A program made the position numbers and the translations under genes. The notes under the pieces were generated by a model. It searched no databases. It was not told where the DNA came from and saw nothing but the letters and a program-made list of their open reading frames with translations. A stretch of 64,000 nucleotides of DNA from Bradyrhizobium sp. 4. Lineage in GTDB: Bacteria > Pseudomonadota > Alphaproteobacteria > Rhizobiales > Xanthobacteraceae. Below are positions 45,600 to 54,743 of the stretch, in pieces (position 1 is the first letter of the stretch; each line of letters begins with the position of its first letter). The stretch covers positions 5,332,001 to 5,396,000 of the forward strand of contig NZ_CP064686.1 of the NCBI RefSeq assembly GCF_023100905.1, read 5' to 3'.

Positions 45600-46114
45600 T
45601 CCGAATCTCCAGTCGCAACTATACGCTCGCGCCTGCCGCGGGTGCCAAAAACCCAGCCGCGCGTCAGGAAGAAATTCAGCACGGGAATGATCACGCAAAC
45701 GCCGATCGCGCCGATCAGGTAGGGCCAATGCAGCAGGTCGACTGTCAGCGCCATCACGCCCCAGGAAACCACGAGCCCCACGAGGGACATGACCACAAAG
45801 CGCGCAACCTGATCAAGGGAATCGCCATCGACCCGAAAGGTGAAACGACTCTGCATCAGGTACGAGATGGCGACCGATACGACGTACGCACATACCGATG
45901 AGACGACTGGAGTCATCACGGACGAGAGCACGAACGCGTTTGTCAGCACAAAGTACACGAGCGCGGTCGTCGCGCCCGTCAAGCCAAAGCGCGGGCTCAG
46001 GCGCAGGGAGGATGAAGTCACCAGTGCAAACAGGCCGCCAGCGCGCGTTTCGGAGGTGCGCGCATCGGTTATCACCAGCCGACCCTTCCAAGTCTCGCGA
46101 TCAATCTGTCGCAT
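45596..46114 (-). CDS. GtrA-family membrane protein
   Basis: A 172-residue protein with four predicted membrane segments and the GtrA/DPMS-like layout. Clear features are RFGLTGATTALVYFVLTNAF near residues 40-60 and RFVVMSLVGLVVSWGVMALT in the second half. GtrA proteins are thought to flip undecaprenyl-linked glucosyl donors made by the neighbouring GtrB-type GT2, here just upstream. The stop overlaps the methyltransferase start (ATGA). Function by family: supply of a side-chain sugar to the periplasmic face for surface-polysaccharide decoration. Confidence 0.88.
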   Translation of the reverse strand: MRQIDRETWKGRLVITDARTSETRAGGLFALVTSSSLRLSPRFGLTGATTALVYFVLTNAFVLSSVMTPVVSSVCAYVVSVAISYLMQSRFTFRVDGDSLDQVARFVVMSLVGLVVSWGVMALTVDLLHWPYLIGAIGVCVIIPVLNFFLTRGWVFGTRGRRERIVATGDSE

Positions 46115-46132
46115 GGCATCTTTTCCCGCCGA

Positions 46133-47191
46133 TCATCGGAGCAGATTCCGTTCGACGCTGTCGATTTGCTCATTGAAATTGACCAGATCGGAAATGATCG
46201 TCGGCGGCCGCATGCGGACCTGATCGTAAATTCGCCCGACATAGATACCCAGCACACCGAGGAAAAGGCTATTCAACCCTATTCCGAACAGGATGAGAAT
46301 TTGTGTAGTCGTAAATCCCGGCGGAACAATCTGGTGAGAAAACAATCTGACTATGAGATAAAAACTCGCGAGCAAGACGGCAGCCAGTGCGATCACCAGG
46401 CCAATATAAAACGACAACCGCAAAGGCAGGCTTGAGTGCGCGATGATGCCGTCCATGGCAAGGCGCACCAGGCTTCCAAATCGAAACTTGCTTTCGTTGT
46501 GCAACCGCGCGGCGCGGTCGAAGGGAATGCCGGTCTGGCGTCTGGCGAGCGAGGAAATGAGACCGCGCAGATACATGTGCGGCTCGTGAATCGGACGGAG
46601 CCGCTCAATCACGGATCGGTCGATCAGCCGAAAATCGCCGCCATCCGGAATGAGATGAGGCCCCCCAATCCGACGCATGAACCGGTAATATGCCCGCCTG
46701 CCGCGCCGCAGGAGCAAGCTCTCTTTCCGGCTTCGCCGCACGCCGACCACGACGTCAAACCCTTCGCGCCATTTTTGCAGGAAGGCAGCGAACATCGACG
46801 GCGGGTCTTGAAGATCAGCGTCGATCTGGATTGCCGCCGCTCCGCGCGCCAGCCGATACCCGGTCAGAACGGATTGCTGAAAACCGAAGTTTCTTGCAAA
46901 GCGGGCGACCCGCACGGCCGGATCGAGGGCGGCAATGCTGGAGAGCTTCTTGAAGGTGCTATCGGTGGAGTGGTTGTCGGTAAACAAAAACTCGAACTGA
47001 TAATCGTTCAGCTCTCCCGTAACCCGCTTCAGCTCCGCATATGTCCGGTCGACGTTGTCTTCTTCATTGAACACGGGGACGATGATCGAAATGAGAGGCC
47101 TGCTCGAGGACTCAGGTTTCCCATCCGCGGATTCGGCGTTTTCACCTGTCGTCGTTTCAGCCATCAAAGCCATTCTTGTCACGCGCAGCAC
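46133..47191 (-). CDS. Glycosyltransferase family 2 with two C-terminal membrane segments (GtrB/DPM1-like)
   Basis: A 352-residue membrane-bound GT2. The catalytic GT-A domain has SIIVPVFNEEDNVDRTYAEL, a DADLQDPP metal site at 124-131 and QTGIPFDRAAR. Two hydrophobic hairpin segments lie at about 265-325, as in polyprenyl-phosphate glucosyl/mannosyl transferases. It should make an undecaprenyl-phosphate sugar for GtrA and an unidentified transferase. The start is tentative: GTG 47191 overlaps the previous stop (TAGTG); ATG 47173 and ATG 47164 are alternatives. Confidence 0.88.
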   Translation of the reverse strand: MLRVTRMALMAETTTGENAESADGKPESSSRPLISIIVPVFNEEDNVDRTYAELKRVTGELNDYQFEFLFTDNHSTDSTFKKLSSIAALDPAVRVARFARNFGFQQSVLTGYRLARGAAAIQIDADLQDPPSMFAAFLQKWREGFDVVVGVRRSRKESLLLRRGRRAYYRFMRRIGGPHLIPDGGDFRLIDRSVIERLRPIHEPHMYLRGLISSLARRQTGIPFDRAARLHNESKFRFGSLVRLAMDGIIAHSSLPLRLSFYIGLVIALAAVLLASFYLIVRLFSHQIVPPGFTTTQILILFGIGLNSLFLGVLGIYVGRIYDQVRMRPPTIISDLVNFNEQIDSVERNLLR

Positions 47192-48423
47192 TAGGCCCGC
47201 TCAAACTCCTCTGGCGAAAATAGATCGATGATCTGACCGCCATATCCCTGCTTGCGCATGTACCCCTGAATTTCACCAGAGATGTGCCAAGCCAGATTGA
47301 GAAGAGGCACATCCCGATTCGGCCGCTTGTCGAAATCATCGTCGGAAAGAATCGGGATGCGGGTGCCCGGGATGTAGTGCCCGATCTTCATCGAGCCCGG
47401 CTTCTCGTAGACCGCCTGCAGGGTGGACTGATCGAGATCGAGCAGCTTCACTAGGATAGCGGCGCGGCCCGGAAAGGCCTTGCCGACGAGTGGACCATGG
47501 CGAGAAACGGCCGCTTCGATTTCGGCGCGCTTGTTCGTCTGCCACGCAGGTATCCGCTTCGCCATGTCGAGCAGGCGCTGCTCGAAGCCGCCTTCCACTG
47601 CGTCCACCTTGGCGAGTTCGGGAGCAGCCTGCTCCTCACCGTCGCCTCGCCGCATCATGACCCGGATGTTGCCGCCATAGCGTGCCGGGAACTCCAGTGC
47701 CTCGATCCGCGCCTGAAGCGATTTGGCGATGTACCGGAAGGATGTCAGACTATAGGTGCGCGGATGCTCGTGATAGAACGTATCGAATTGATAGCGATCG
47801 AGCACGGAGCCGAGATAATGGTTCTCGATGACCAGCAGCGTCGTCGGCCCCATGAGCGCGCCGACGGCGGAGAGAACGCTCCGCAGATCCTCGATATGCG
47901 CGAAAACATTGGTGAACGTGATGATGTCCGGCAGACCACCGCTCGCCGCAATTTTTTCAGCCAGCGAAGGCGCGAAGTAGTCCTGATAAACCGTGTGACC
48001 GGCCTGCTTCGCGTCTGCGGCGGCGCCGGTCGGCTCGACGCCAACGGTTCTCGCGCCTCGTTCCGCGAAGATCGACAACAGGCTGCCGTCGTTGCACCCT
48101 ACGTCGAGCACCAAAAGATCTTTAAGTGAACCGACCTGCTTTTCGCATCGCTCCATCAGCTGACGCATTCCGTTCAGCACATCTGCGGTGTGCCGTGCCC
48201 TGTAGTGGTACGTACTCGGAAACAACGTGCGTTTCGGAACCTGATACGCCTGGTGAGCCGTCTTACAAGTCGGACAAAAGACGATATCTATCGGATATGT
48301 TTCAGGAATCCCCGGATTTCCGACCGGCACGAGATCGTCGCACAGCGGATGGCGTCCAAGATCCAGCACGTCCTTGAGTTCGGACCCGCCGCACACCTCG
48401 CAGCCTTTAATTGTACGCGCCAT
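47191..48423 (-). CDS. Zinc-motif C-methyltransferase (NDP-hexose C-methyltransferase type)
   Basis: A 410-residue, three-part enzyme. The N-terminal zinc-binding domain has CEVC (Cys8, Cys11) and CPTC (Cys49, Cys52); the central methyltransferase domain has LDVGCNDGSLLSIFAERG; the C-terminal domain is of the Methyltransf_14 type (SMKIGHYIPGTRIPILSDDD). This architecture is known from NDP-hexose C-methyltransferases such as TylCIII that make branched deoxysugars. The source of the keto-sugar could be the RfbF/RfbG pair further right (inference). Its stop overlaps the GT2 gene start. The gene is divergent from the acyltransferase. Confidence 0.88.
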   Translation of the reverse strand: MARTIKGCEVCGGSELKDVLDLGRHPLCDDLVPVGNPGIPETYPIDIVFCPTCKTAHQAYQVPKRTLFPSTYHYRARHTADVLNGMRQLMERCEKQVGSLKDLLVLDVGCNDGSLLSIFAERGARTVGVEPTGAAADAKQAGHTVYQDYFAPSLAEKIAASGGLPDIITFTNVFAHIEDLRSVLSAVGALMGPTTLLVIENHYLGSVLDRYQFDTFYHEHPRTYSLTSFRYIAKSLQARIEALEFPARYGGNIRVMMRRGDGEEQAAPELAKVDAVEGGFEQRLLDMAKRIPAWQTNKRAEIEAAVSRHGPLVGKAFPGRAAILVKLLDLDQSTLQAVYEKPGSMKIGHYIPGTRIPILSDDDFDKRPNRDVPLLNLAWHISGEIQGYMRKQGYGGQIIDLFSPEEFERA

Positions 48424-48629
48424 CTATATTTCCAAATCGGGGGAAGTAAGTCGCCTTATAAGTGAAGTCCGCGACATTGCAAACGTGCCATTCGGTGTCA
48501 CCGCCTCCCAGCGAAACCAGTGTTTCCCGCAACAGGACCGATGGTTGAGTGCAGGCCGCGCTTCTTCGTGCCCCTATCGTCGCCACGCATGTTAGGGCTA
48601 TAAGAATTGGCAGCAGCAGCGTTGAGATT
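48424..48629. promoter_or_regulatory. Divergent intergenic region before the acyltransferase relic
   Basis: 206 bp separate the minus-strand C-methyltransferase start from the acyltransferase ATG 48630. It should contain both promoters; no motif is identified by eye. Confidence 0.35.
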
Positions 48630-49162
48630 ATGACGATATACCGTCCCGAAATCGATGGATTACGCGCGGTCGCCGTACTCCTGGTCCTTGGTTTTCATGC
48701 TTTTCCGGAAATTGTCCCCGCCGGTTTTGTCGGAGTTGACGTCTTCTTTGTCATTTCTGGATTCTTGATCACGGGCGTCATTCTGGCAAATGACTTTTCA
48801 TTTGCGGGCTTTTACGCGCGCAGGGCGCGTCGTCTGTTTCCGGCGTTGCTGTTAGTAACCACGACCGCGCTGAGCTTCGGCTGGGTCTTTTTGACGCCCA
48901 GCCTTTTCGAAGCGCTCGGGAAACAAGTGGCCGCCGCAGCCTTATTCCTACCCAACTTGCTGTTCTGGTCTGAAGCTGGCTATTTCGATCTTGCCGCATC
49001 GACAAAGCCGCTGCTGCATCTCTGGTCGCTCGGGGTCGAAGAACAATTCTATCTGGTCTGGCCGGTATTGATGCTAGAGCCGGCTCCGGAAATCTGAACA
49101 GGGCGATAAGTGGAGTTTCTGCCTGACGGCGGGCAAGATTGGCCCGCGAATCAGGAGAGACG

Positions 49163-49471
49163 ATGACGAGACGCGCACGCCGGAACCACACACCGGCTTT
49201 CAAGGCGAAGGTGGCGCTGGCCGCTGTCAAGGGCGACCGAACGATAGCTCAACTGGCCGAGCACTTTGACGTTCACCCCAATCAGATTACGGCATGGAAA
49301 GCCCAGCTGGAGGGTGGAGCTTCCGGAGTTTTTGGACCTGGCGGCGCCGCGCCCGCCGTGCCTGCGATCGACGTGAAGTCGCTGCACGCCAAGATCGGAG
49401 AACTGACGCTGGAGAACGATTTTTTAGAAGGAGCGCTCACCAAGGCGGGATTGCTGAGCGCAAAGCGATGA
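49163..49471 (+). CDS. IS3-family transposase OrfA (helix-turn-helix)
   Basis: A 102-residue OrfA with a C-terminal coiled-coil. The N-terminus MTRRARRNHTPAFKAKVALA then AVKGDRTIAQLAEHFDVHPN is the IS3 OrfA DNA-binding helix-turn-helix; KIGELTLENDFLEGAL is the leucine-zipper-like part. AGGAGAG precedes ATG 49163. The stop overlaps the orfB start as ATGA. Programmed frameshifting in related elements fuses OrfA to OrfB; no slippery sequence was sought here. Confidence 0.9.
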   Translation: MTRRARRNHTPAFKAKVALAAVKGDRTIAQLAEHFDVHPNQITAWKAQLEGGASGVFGPGGAAPAVPAIDVKSLHAKIGELTLENDFLEGALTKAGLLSAKR

Positions 49472-50295
49472 TCGACCGTGAGCACGATCTGTCGATCACC
49501 AGGCAGGCGGAAGTTTTGAAGATCAGCCGTAGCAGCGTCTATTATCTGCCGCGCCCAGTGCCGCCCGACGATCTCGCGACAATGCGACAGCTTGATCGGC
49601 TACATCTGGAGTTTCCTTTCGCCGGTTCGCGAATGTTGCGAGGCCTGCTGGCTGCCGAGGGGTGCAAGGTCGGCCGCCGGCATGTCAAAACGCTCATGCG
49701 GCGGATGGGGATAGAGGCGCTGTACCGTCGTCCGCGCACCACCAAACCTGAGCCCGGGCACAAGATCTATCCGTATCTGCTGCGCGGCGTGGAGATCACG
49801 CGCCCGAACCAGGTCTGGGCAATGGATATCACCTACATCCCGATGGCGCGCGGCTTCGTGTATCTCGCTGTCGTGCTGGACTGGGCGACCCGCCGGGTTC
49901 TGTCGTGGCGGCTCTCGATCACGATGGAGGCGGCGTTCTGCGTCGAGACACTGGAGGACGCTTTGGCGCGTCACGGCAGGCCTGAAATCTTCAACACGGA
50001 TCAGGGCTCGCAGTTCACCGGCTCGGCCTTCACCGGCGCGCTCGCCACCAACGGCATCGCCATCAGCATGGACGGTAAAGGAGCTTGGCGGGACAACGTG
50101 TTCGTCGAGCGACTGTGGCGCAGCGTCAAATACGAGGAGGTTTACTTGCGGGCCTACGACAGCGTGTCCGATGCCCGCGCCTCGATCGGCCGATACCTCG
50201 ACTTTTACAATAGCCGACGTCCTCACTCGAGCCTTGACGGCGGCACACCGGATCAAGCCTACTTCAACCCGCTGCCAATCCGCATGGCGGCCTAA
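49468..50295 (+). CDS. IS3-family transposase OrfB (DDE integrase fold)
   Basis: A 275-residue catalytic subunit. The DDE residues are visible: Asp120 in VWAMDITYIP, Asp178 in FNTDQGSQF and Glu214 in NVFVERLW, with 35 residues between the last two, as required for the DD35E fold. The N-terminal HTH_21-type part contains REHDLSITRQAEVLKISRSS. The start ATG 49468 overlaps the orfA stop (ATGA). The frame is open further upstream, as expected for an OrfAB fusion. Confidence 0.92.
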   Translation: MIDREHDLSITRQAEVLKISRSSVYYLPRPVPPDDLATMRQLDRLHLEFPFAGSRMLRGLLAAEGCKVGRRHVKTLMRRMGIEALYRRPRTTKPEPGHKIYPYLLRGVEITRPNQVWAMDITYIPMARGFVYLAVVLDWATRRVLSWRLSITMEAAFCVETLEDALARHGRPEIFNTDQGSQFTGSAFTGALATNGIAISMDGKGAWRDNVFVERLWRSVKYEEVYLRAYDSVSDARASIGRYLDFYNSRRPHSSLDGGTPDQAYFNPLPIRMAA

Positions 50296-51917
50296 CTAAC
50301 CCCGGCAGAGCCTCCACTTATCGACGCGGAGATTCTGTTCAGACAACCGGGACCAGCTCTGCTTGTCGGCGTGAGATTCCGTCTCCGAATGGAATGGATG
50401 CTTCTCACCATTAGTCTGCTGTCACTTCTGCACTGCTGGGGTCTCAGCCATTTCGGCCACACCTCTGCAGCTTTCTATTCGCCGCTTGCACGGGCTTGGG
50501 AATTGTCGGCGGGCGGTTTTTTGGCGGTGATGAAAACGAGAACCGCCAGGTCTGCCAACTCTACAATCAGTGTGATCGTTGGAGTGTCGATGATCGCACT
50601 CATCGCATTCTTTGGCGGCGGCCAGGCGGCTTGGCCAAACAGGTTCGCGCTAGTGATCGTTGTTGGGTCGATGCTCGCGATCCGTTACGGAGCAACGTCG
50701 AGACTTGCGATGCGGACGCTGGGTAGCGGCTTGATGGTTTTCCTGGGCAGGATCAGCTACCCGCTCTATTTATGGCATTGGCCAATCCTGGTTTTCGCCT
50801 ATATCAAGAATGGCACTACACTAGCGCCATGGCAGGCATCGGCGTGTTTGGTTGCGAGCATCTGTCTAGCAATCCTGACCTACCTGGCGGTCGAAGTGCC
50901 GCTCAAGAAGCATCTTCGACTTTCGCCTCTCGTGCGGGGCGCTGTCGCGTCGCTTGCCGTTGTCGGACTGGCCGGCTTTTCAATTGCATTTGCGCATGGA
51001 GTCCCCAGCCGGCTACCGGACGCATTGCAAGCCGCTCTCGCCTACGAACGCTACGATTTCAAGACGGATGCCTACAATCCAGGGTGCTGGCTCGGAAATG
51101 ACGAGGATACTTCCAAGCTGCTGCCGGTATGCCTGAAGACAAATCGCAGCGACGCCATCGTGATCTGGGGGGACTCTCATGCTGCGCGGCTCTCGCCAGG
51201 TCTTCGGGAGGTTTTCGGCTCGGAGCGCATTTCGCAGTTCACCAGAAATGGTTGCGCCCCCCTGCTCGGACTTGGCGAACCCGCGTCGTTGGGATGTCGC
51301 GACGGCAATGCGGCGGTCTTCGAGCTAATTCGGAAACATCCCCCCCAGACTGTCATCTTATTTGGTGCCTAGCAGAATTATCCAAACGATTGGAAGACCG
51401 GATCAGCGTATGCAGCTATGCTTGAGGAAACGATCGCGACGATAAAGGCAGCCGGCGTAGCCGAAATATTCGTCCTTGGACCTGCTCCGAGATTCGACCC
51501 GAGCCTTCCCTCGCGCCTGCTGCAATCTTGGCTGCAGCACAGGTCGGATATGTTGCCAGGCCGCTTGCAAATTGACCTCAGCAAGACACTTGCCATCGAG
51601 GACGGAATTGAACGCATCGCCAGAGAGAATGGGACGCGGTACATTTCCCTGATCAGGCTGTTTTGCAACAACGAAGGTTGCCTCACCAAAATTCCAGGCT
51701 CAACCAGCGATCTGGTCACTTGGGACTACGGTCATCTGACAACGAATGGCGCAATCCTTGCTGCTCAGGCGATCCAGAAGATGGACACCGCACTATCGAC
51801 GGCAAGGTGAATAGCGATCGCGTGACACAGTCCCCTGCTGTCGCGATTTGGTCGTCGCCGAAGGAGAGCACACCAAGAGGTTCCGGTTCATGAACGCAGG
51901 ACGCGAGCGACGGTCAA

Positions 51918-54542
51918 CTAGAAAAAGAACCCCGAATGCTGCTCCCCGTTCAAGACTGCCCCGTGGAGAGCTCCAATAACACCGTCCCCGTTCAGGTCTT
52001 GATGGAAATTGCTCTCTAAAGCGGCTAACGAAGCGCTTGAGCCCAGCACCCCACCGATCAGGTTGCCCGCGTGACCGTCCGCGAATGGCAAACCATCATG
52101 CTTCAATTCCGGGCTAGCGCCGCCATTTCCAAGGTTGCCGAAATAGAACTTAGCGGAGGCCAGCTTGTTGGAACCGAAAGCTTCGATCCCCGCCGTCGGT
52201 GCTGGCGACGCACCAATGACCCCGTCTCCGTTCAAGTCCTGATGAAAACTGCTCTCGAAGGACACCAATGAAGCACTTGTCCCTGACACACCACCGATCA
52301 AGTTGGAAATGTAGTTGCCGTCCCTGTCGGTGCTCCATACCGAGTAGTTATCGGCGCCGTCCACTTTCCACGCTACCTGATATCCGGAGCCGATCTGCTC
52401 GACTCCGATAGGACTCCAACCGCCCGCCTGGCCCGCCACAAATGGAGAATTGTTATATTTCAGTTCTGGGCCCGCGCCGCTACCAATGTTGTCGAGATAG
52501 AACTTACTGCCGACCTGGACCAGCTTGGTCGAACCGAAAGATTCGATCACCGCTGTCGCTGCTGCCGACGCTCCAATTACCCCGTCTCCGTTCAAGTCCT
52601 GATGAAAACCGCTCTCGAATGACACCAACGAGGCGCTTGAGCCCGACACACCGCCGATCAGGTTAGAAATATAATTGCCATTGCTGTCGGTGCTCCACAC
52701 CGAATAGTTGTCAGCGGCGGCCACTTTCCAGGCGACCTGATAGCCGGAGCCGGTCTGCTCGACCCCGATCGGGGTCCATCCGCCCGCCTGACCGTCCACG
52801 AATGGCGAACCATTGTATGTCAACTCCGGACCCACGCTGCCGCTGCCGACGTCGCCAAAATAGAAATTAGAACCCACCTTGATCAGCTCTGTTGATCCGA
52901 AGGACTCAATCACCGTTCTCGATGGTAAACCAATGATGCCGTCCCCATTCAGGTCTTGGTGAAAAGCGCTTTCGAATGACGCCAACGAAGCACTTGAGCC
53001 GGAGACGCCACCGATCACGTTGGAGATGTAGTTGCCGTTGCTATCGGTGCTCCACACTGAATAGTTATCGACGCCAATCATCTTCCAGGCCACCTGATAG
53101 CCGGAGCCGATCTGCTCAACTCCGATCGGAGTCCAGCTGCCAAACTGCCCGGCCACATAAGCCGTACCCTGATATTTCAGCGTTGGCCCTGTGCCGGCGC
53201 CAACCGGGTCAAGATTATAGAGGCCGCCCGACTGGACGAGCGCAGTCATGCCCGTTGCTTCTATCGTGACAGGAATCAACGACGAGCTGGCGACCGTGCC
53301 ATCTGCGAACTGAAGGTACTCAATGCCGGTGTCGGTATCCACGCCATCAGGCGAGGCGCCACGCAAATCCGTGACGGTGAACGTCTGCGTGCTCGCATTG
53401 AAAGAAATAGAATAGTTGGCCCTATTGCCCGAATACAGCGCCGTATCGGTACCGGCGCCGCCAATAATAGTGTCGTTGCCGCCACCGCCCGTGATCATAT
53501 CGTTGCCGGAGCCGCCGTTCAGCGTGTTGGCGATGACGTTCCCGATGATGGTGTCGTTGCCGGATCCGCCGGTGGCGTTGTCGATGTAGGAGCGCGCGTC
53601 GTTGTTGTAGAGATAGGCGTTGTAGACGTTACCCGAGGCGGAATGGCCGTTGCCGAGATTGGCCAGTTGCACTGACGAGAACAGTGACGACGCACCGGGA
53701 TTGAGATTGATGCTCAAATTCGTCGTGTAGCTCGATAGATCGTAGGTATCGACGCCGCCCCCGTCCCACACCGTCGCGTAGATGCGGTTCGCCGAGCCTC
53801 CGACGCCACCGCCCGGCGCGAGCTGTCCGACGCCGTTGATGAACTCCTGCCCCGTGGTCGGGTTCCAGCTGTAGACCGTGCTGCCGCTCTGGGTTGTGTA
53901 GTTCGCGCCGTACATCGTTTGTAGCGCGAGGATATCGTTGGCCATGTAGGTCTGCGGATAGCCATACGCCTCGTTGGTGTACCCGCTCGTGGTCGAAGCA
54001 CCGACATAGCTGCGATAGCTCATGACGGTATATTCGCTGTCGTCGTGAGCCGTGGGAACTGCGACGTTAGCGATGCCGCCAGTTTCCTGACTGTGCTTGA
54101 GGCCGAAGGCGTGACCAAGCTCGTGCAGCGCGGTCGTGAAATAGTAATTGCCGAGCCTTGCCTGCGTGTAGTCGTATTTGGTCCCGAACCACACGTCGCC
54201 GCCGGCGGCATAGTTGCCGGGATAGTAGGCATAGGAGGTCGGATTGGCCGCCGGCGACTGCGCGACCATGATATCGGCGCCGTTCGTGCCCGCGTACTGG
54301 AGGGCGGCGTTGGTGTAGCTGAGGATCAGTCCGACCGCGTAATTGATCGCCGCCTGCATCTGGCTCGGCGCCGAGGCGAAGCCGGCCTGCGTCGGCTCGC
54401 TGCTGCCGCCGGAATAGGGACTGGCGTAGTCGCTGGGCGAGTCGGGAAAGCTGTAGGTGATCGTGCCGGACCATTTGTAGCCTGACAGCAGGCCGTCGAT
54501 CTCGGCGTTGTTGGTGGCACTGACATTGACGGCGGTGGCCAA
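51918..54542 (-). CDS. M10-family (serralysin-type) metallopeptidase with RTX and tryptophan-rich repeats
   Basis: An 874-residue extracellular protease. The zinc site HELGHAFGLKH is at residues 140-150 and the Met-turn SEYTVMSYRS near 169-178. RTX nonapeptides lie at about 325-366 (GGSGNDTIIG, GGSGNDMITGG, GNDTIIGGAGTD), which bind calcium and fit type I secretion. From 425 four tandem repeats of about 116 residues follow, each ending HQDLNGDG(V/I)IG, an EF-hand-like calcium loop; they resemble the W_rich_C domain. The start is TTG 54542 with GGAG seven bases before; no signal peptide is visible. The fourth repeat has an internal deletion. No secretion genes are adjacent. Confidence 0.9.
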   Translation of the reverse strand: MATAVNVSATNNAEIDGLLSGYKWSGTITYSFPDSPSDYASPYSGGSSEPTQAGFASAPSQMQAAINYAVGLILSYTNAALQYAGTNGADIMVAQSPAANPTSYAYYPGNYAAGGDVWFGTKYDYTQARLGNYYFTTALHELGHAFGLKHSQETGGIANVAVPTAHDDSEYTVMSYRSYVGASTTSGYTNEAYGYPQTYMANDILALQTMYGANYTTQSGSTVYSWNPTTGQEFINGVGQLAPGGGVGGSANRIYATVWDGGGVDTYDLSSYTTNLSINLNPGASSLFSSVQLANLGNGHSASGNVYNAYLYNNDARSYIDNATGGSGNDTIIGNVIANTLNGGSGNDMITGGGGNDTIIGGAGTDTALYSGNRANYSISFNASTQTFTVTDLRGASPDGVDTDTGIEYLQFADGTVASSSLIPVTIEATGMTALVQSGGLYNLDPVGAGTGPTLKYQGTAYVAGQFGSWTPIGVEQIGSGYQVAWKMIGVDNYSVWSTDSNGNYISNVIGGVSGSSASLASFESAFHQDLNGDGIIGLPSRTVIESFGSTELIKVGSNFYFGDVGSGSVGPELTYNGSPFVDGQAGGWTPIGVEQTGSGYQVAWKVAAADNYSVWSTDSNGNYISNLIGGVSGSSASLVSFESGFHQDLNGDGVIGASAAATAVIESFGSTKLVQVGSKFYLDNIGSGAGPELKYNNSPFVAGQAGGWSPIGVEQIGSGYQVAWKVDGADNYSVWSTDRDGNYISNLIGGVSGTSASLVSFESSFHQDLNGDGVIGASPAPTAGIEAFGSNKLASAKFYFGNLGNGGASPELKHDGLPFADGHAGNLIGGVLGSSASLAALESNFHQDLNGDGVIGALHGAVLNGEQHSGFFF
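51960..53270 (-). repeat. Four tandem W_rich_C-like repeats in the M10 peptidase gene
   Basis: Encoded residues 425-540, 543-660, 663-780 and 785-860 are homologous. Repeats 1-3 share GYQVAWK, NYSVWSTD(S/R)(N/D)GNYIS and (N/L)IGGVSG(S/T)SASL, then HQDLNGDG(V/I)IG. Repeat 4 lacks about 39 residues between GHAG and NLIGG, including all its tryptophans, but keeps the reading frame and the calcium loop. High DNA similarity indicates recent duplication. Confidence 0.9.
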
Positions 54543-54743
54543 GGGAATCTCCGAAGCAGCGAAACCTGTTCGATTCGGGTGCGGACAGGTGATTCTAGCT
54601 TGAGAGTTAAACGTTTGGTTTAATTTGGGCGAACCGGTCCGGACCCCTTCCGTAGGCCGTGTTAGCCATCAAATCCCGTAGTCATACGGGCCAGAACAAG
54701 AAGGGATGTCGGTTCCGGCGACCTCCTTGTTGCGAGTGAAATT
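54543..54743. promoter_or_regulatory. Divergent region between the M10 peptidase and a small secreted protein gene
   Basis: 201 bp hold the promoters for both genes. An AAACGTTT palindrome and a TAAAC-GTTTG-GTTTA inverted repeat lie near 54607-54621, a possible operator; no further motif is seen. Confidence 0.35.

Larger units (their letters stand above)
49076..50360 (+). mobile_element. Complete IS3-family insertion sequence (1285 bp)
   Basis: Terminal inverted repeats of 26 bp (left 49076-49101, right 50335-50360) share 20 positions, including AGAGC at the tip and TCTGAACAG at the inner end. It is flanked by a 3-bp direct repeat GCT (49073-49075 and 50361-50363). It carries orfA and orfB in the IS3 arrangement. 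The acyltransferase gene reads cleanly once the element and one GCT are removed, so insertion is recent relative to other decay. Ends, length and orf order all fit an intact IS3-family element. Confidence 0.9.
48630..51810 (+). pseudogene. OafA/YrhL-type O-acetyltransferase with SGNH domain, split by IS3 and amber-mutated
   Basis: The start ATG 48630 (MTIYRPEIDGLRAVAVLLVL, then FFVISGFLITGVIL) is a typical acyltransferase_3 N-terminus. The frame runs to VWPVLML at 49075, is broken by the IS (49076-50360), and continues at 50364 with VGVRFRLRMEWMLL, ten or so hydrophobic segments and a periplasmic SGNH domain with WGDSHAARL. Joining the halves restores WPVLMLVGVRFR with no gap. A TAG at 51370-51372, where relatives have Trp (LFGA-W-QNYPNDW), gives a second defect inside the SGNH part; coding sense continues past it to TGA at 51808. 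Such enzymes O-acetylate O-antigen or capsule; this one is inactive. Confidence 0.88.

Noticed and set aside
51960..53270. CRISPR array or satellite repeat
   Set aside because: The about 350-bp repeats are in-frame protein domain repeats of the M10 peptidase, with no short direct repeats and spacers. No CRISPR array was seen anywhere in the window.
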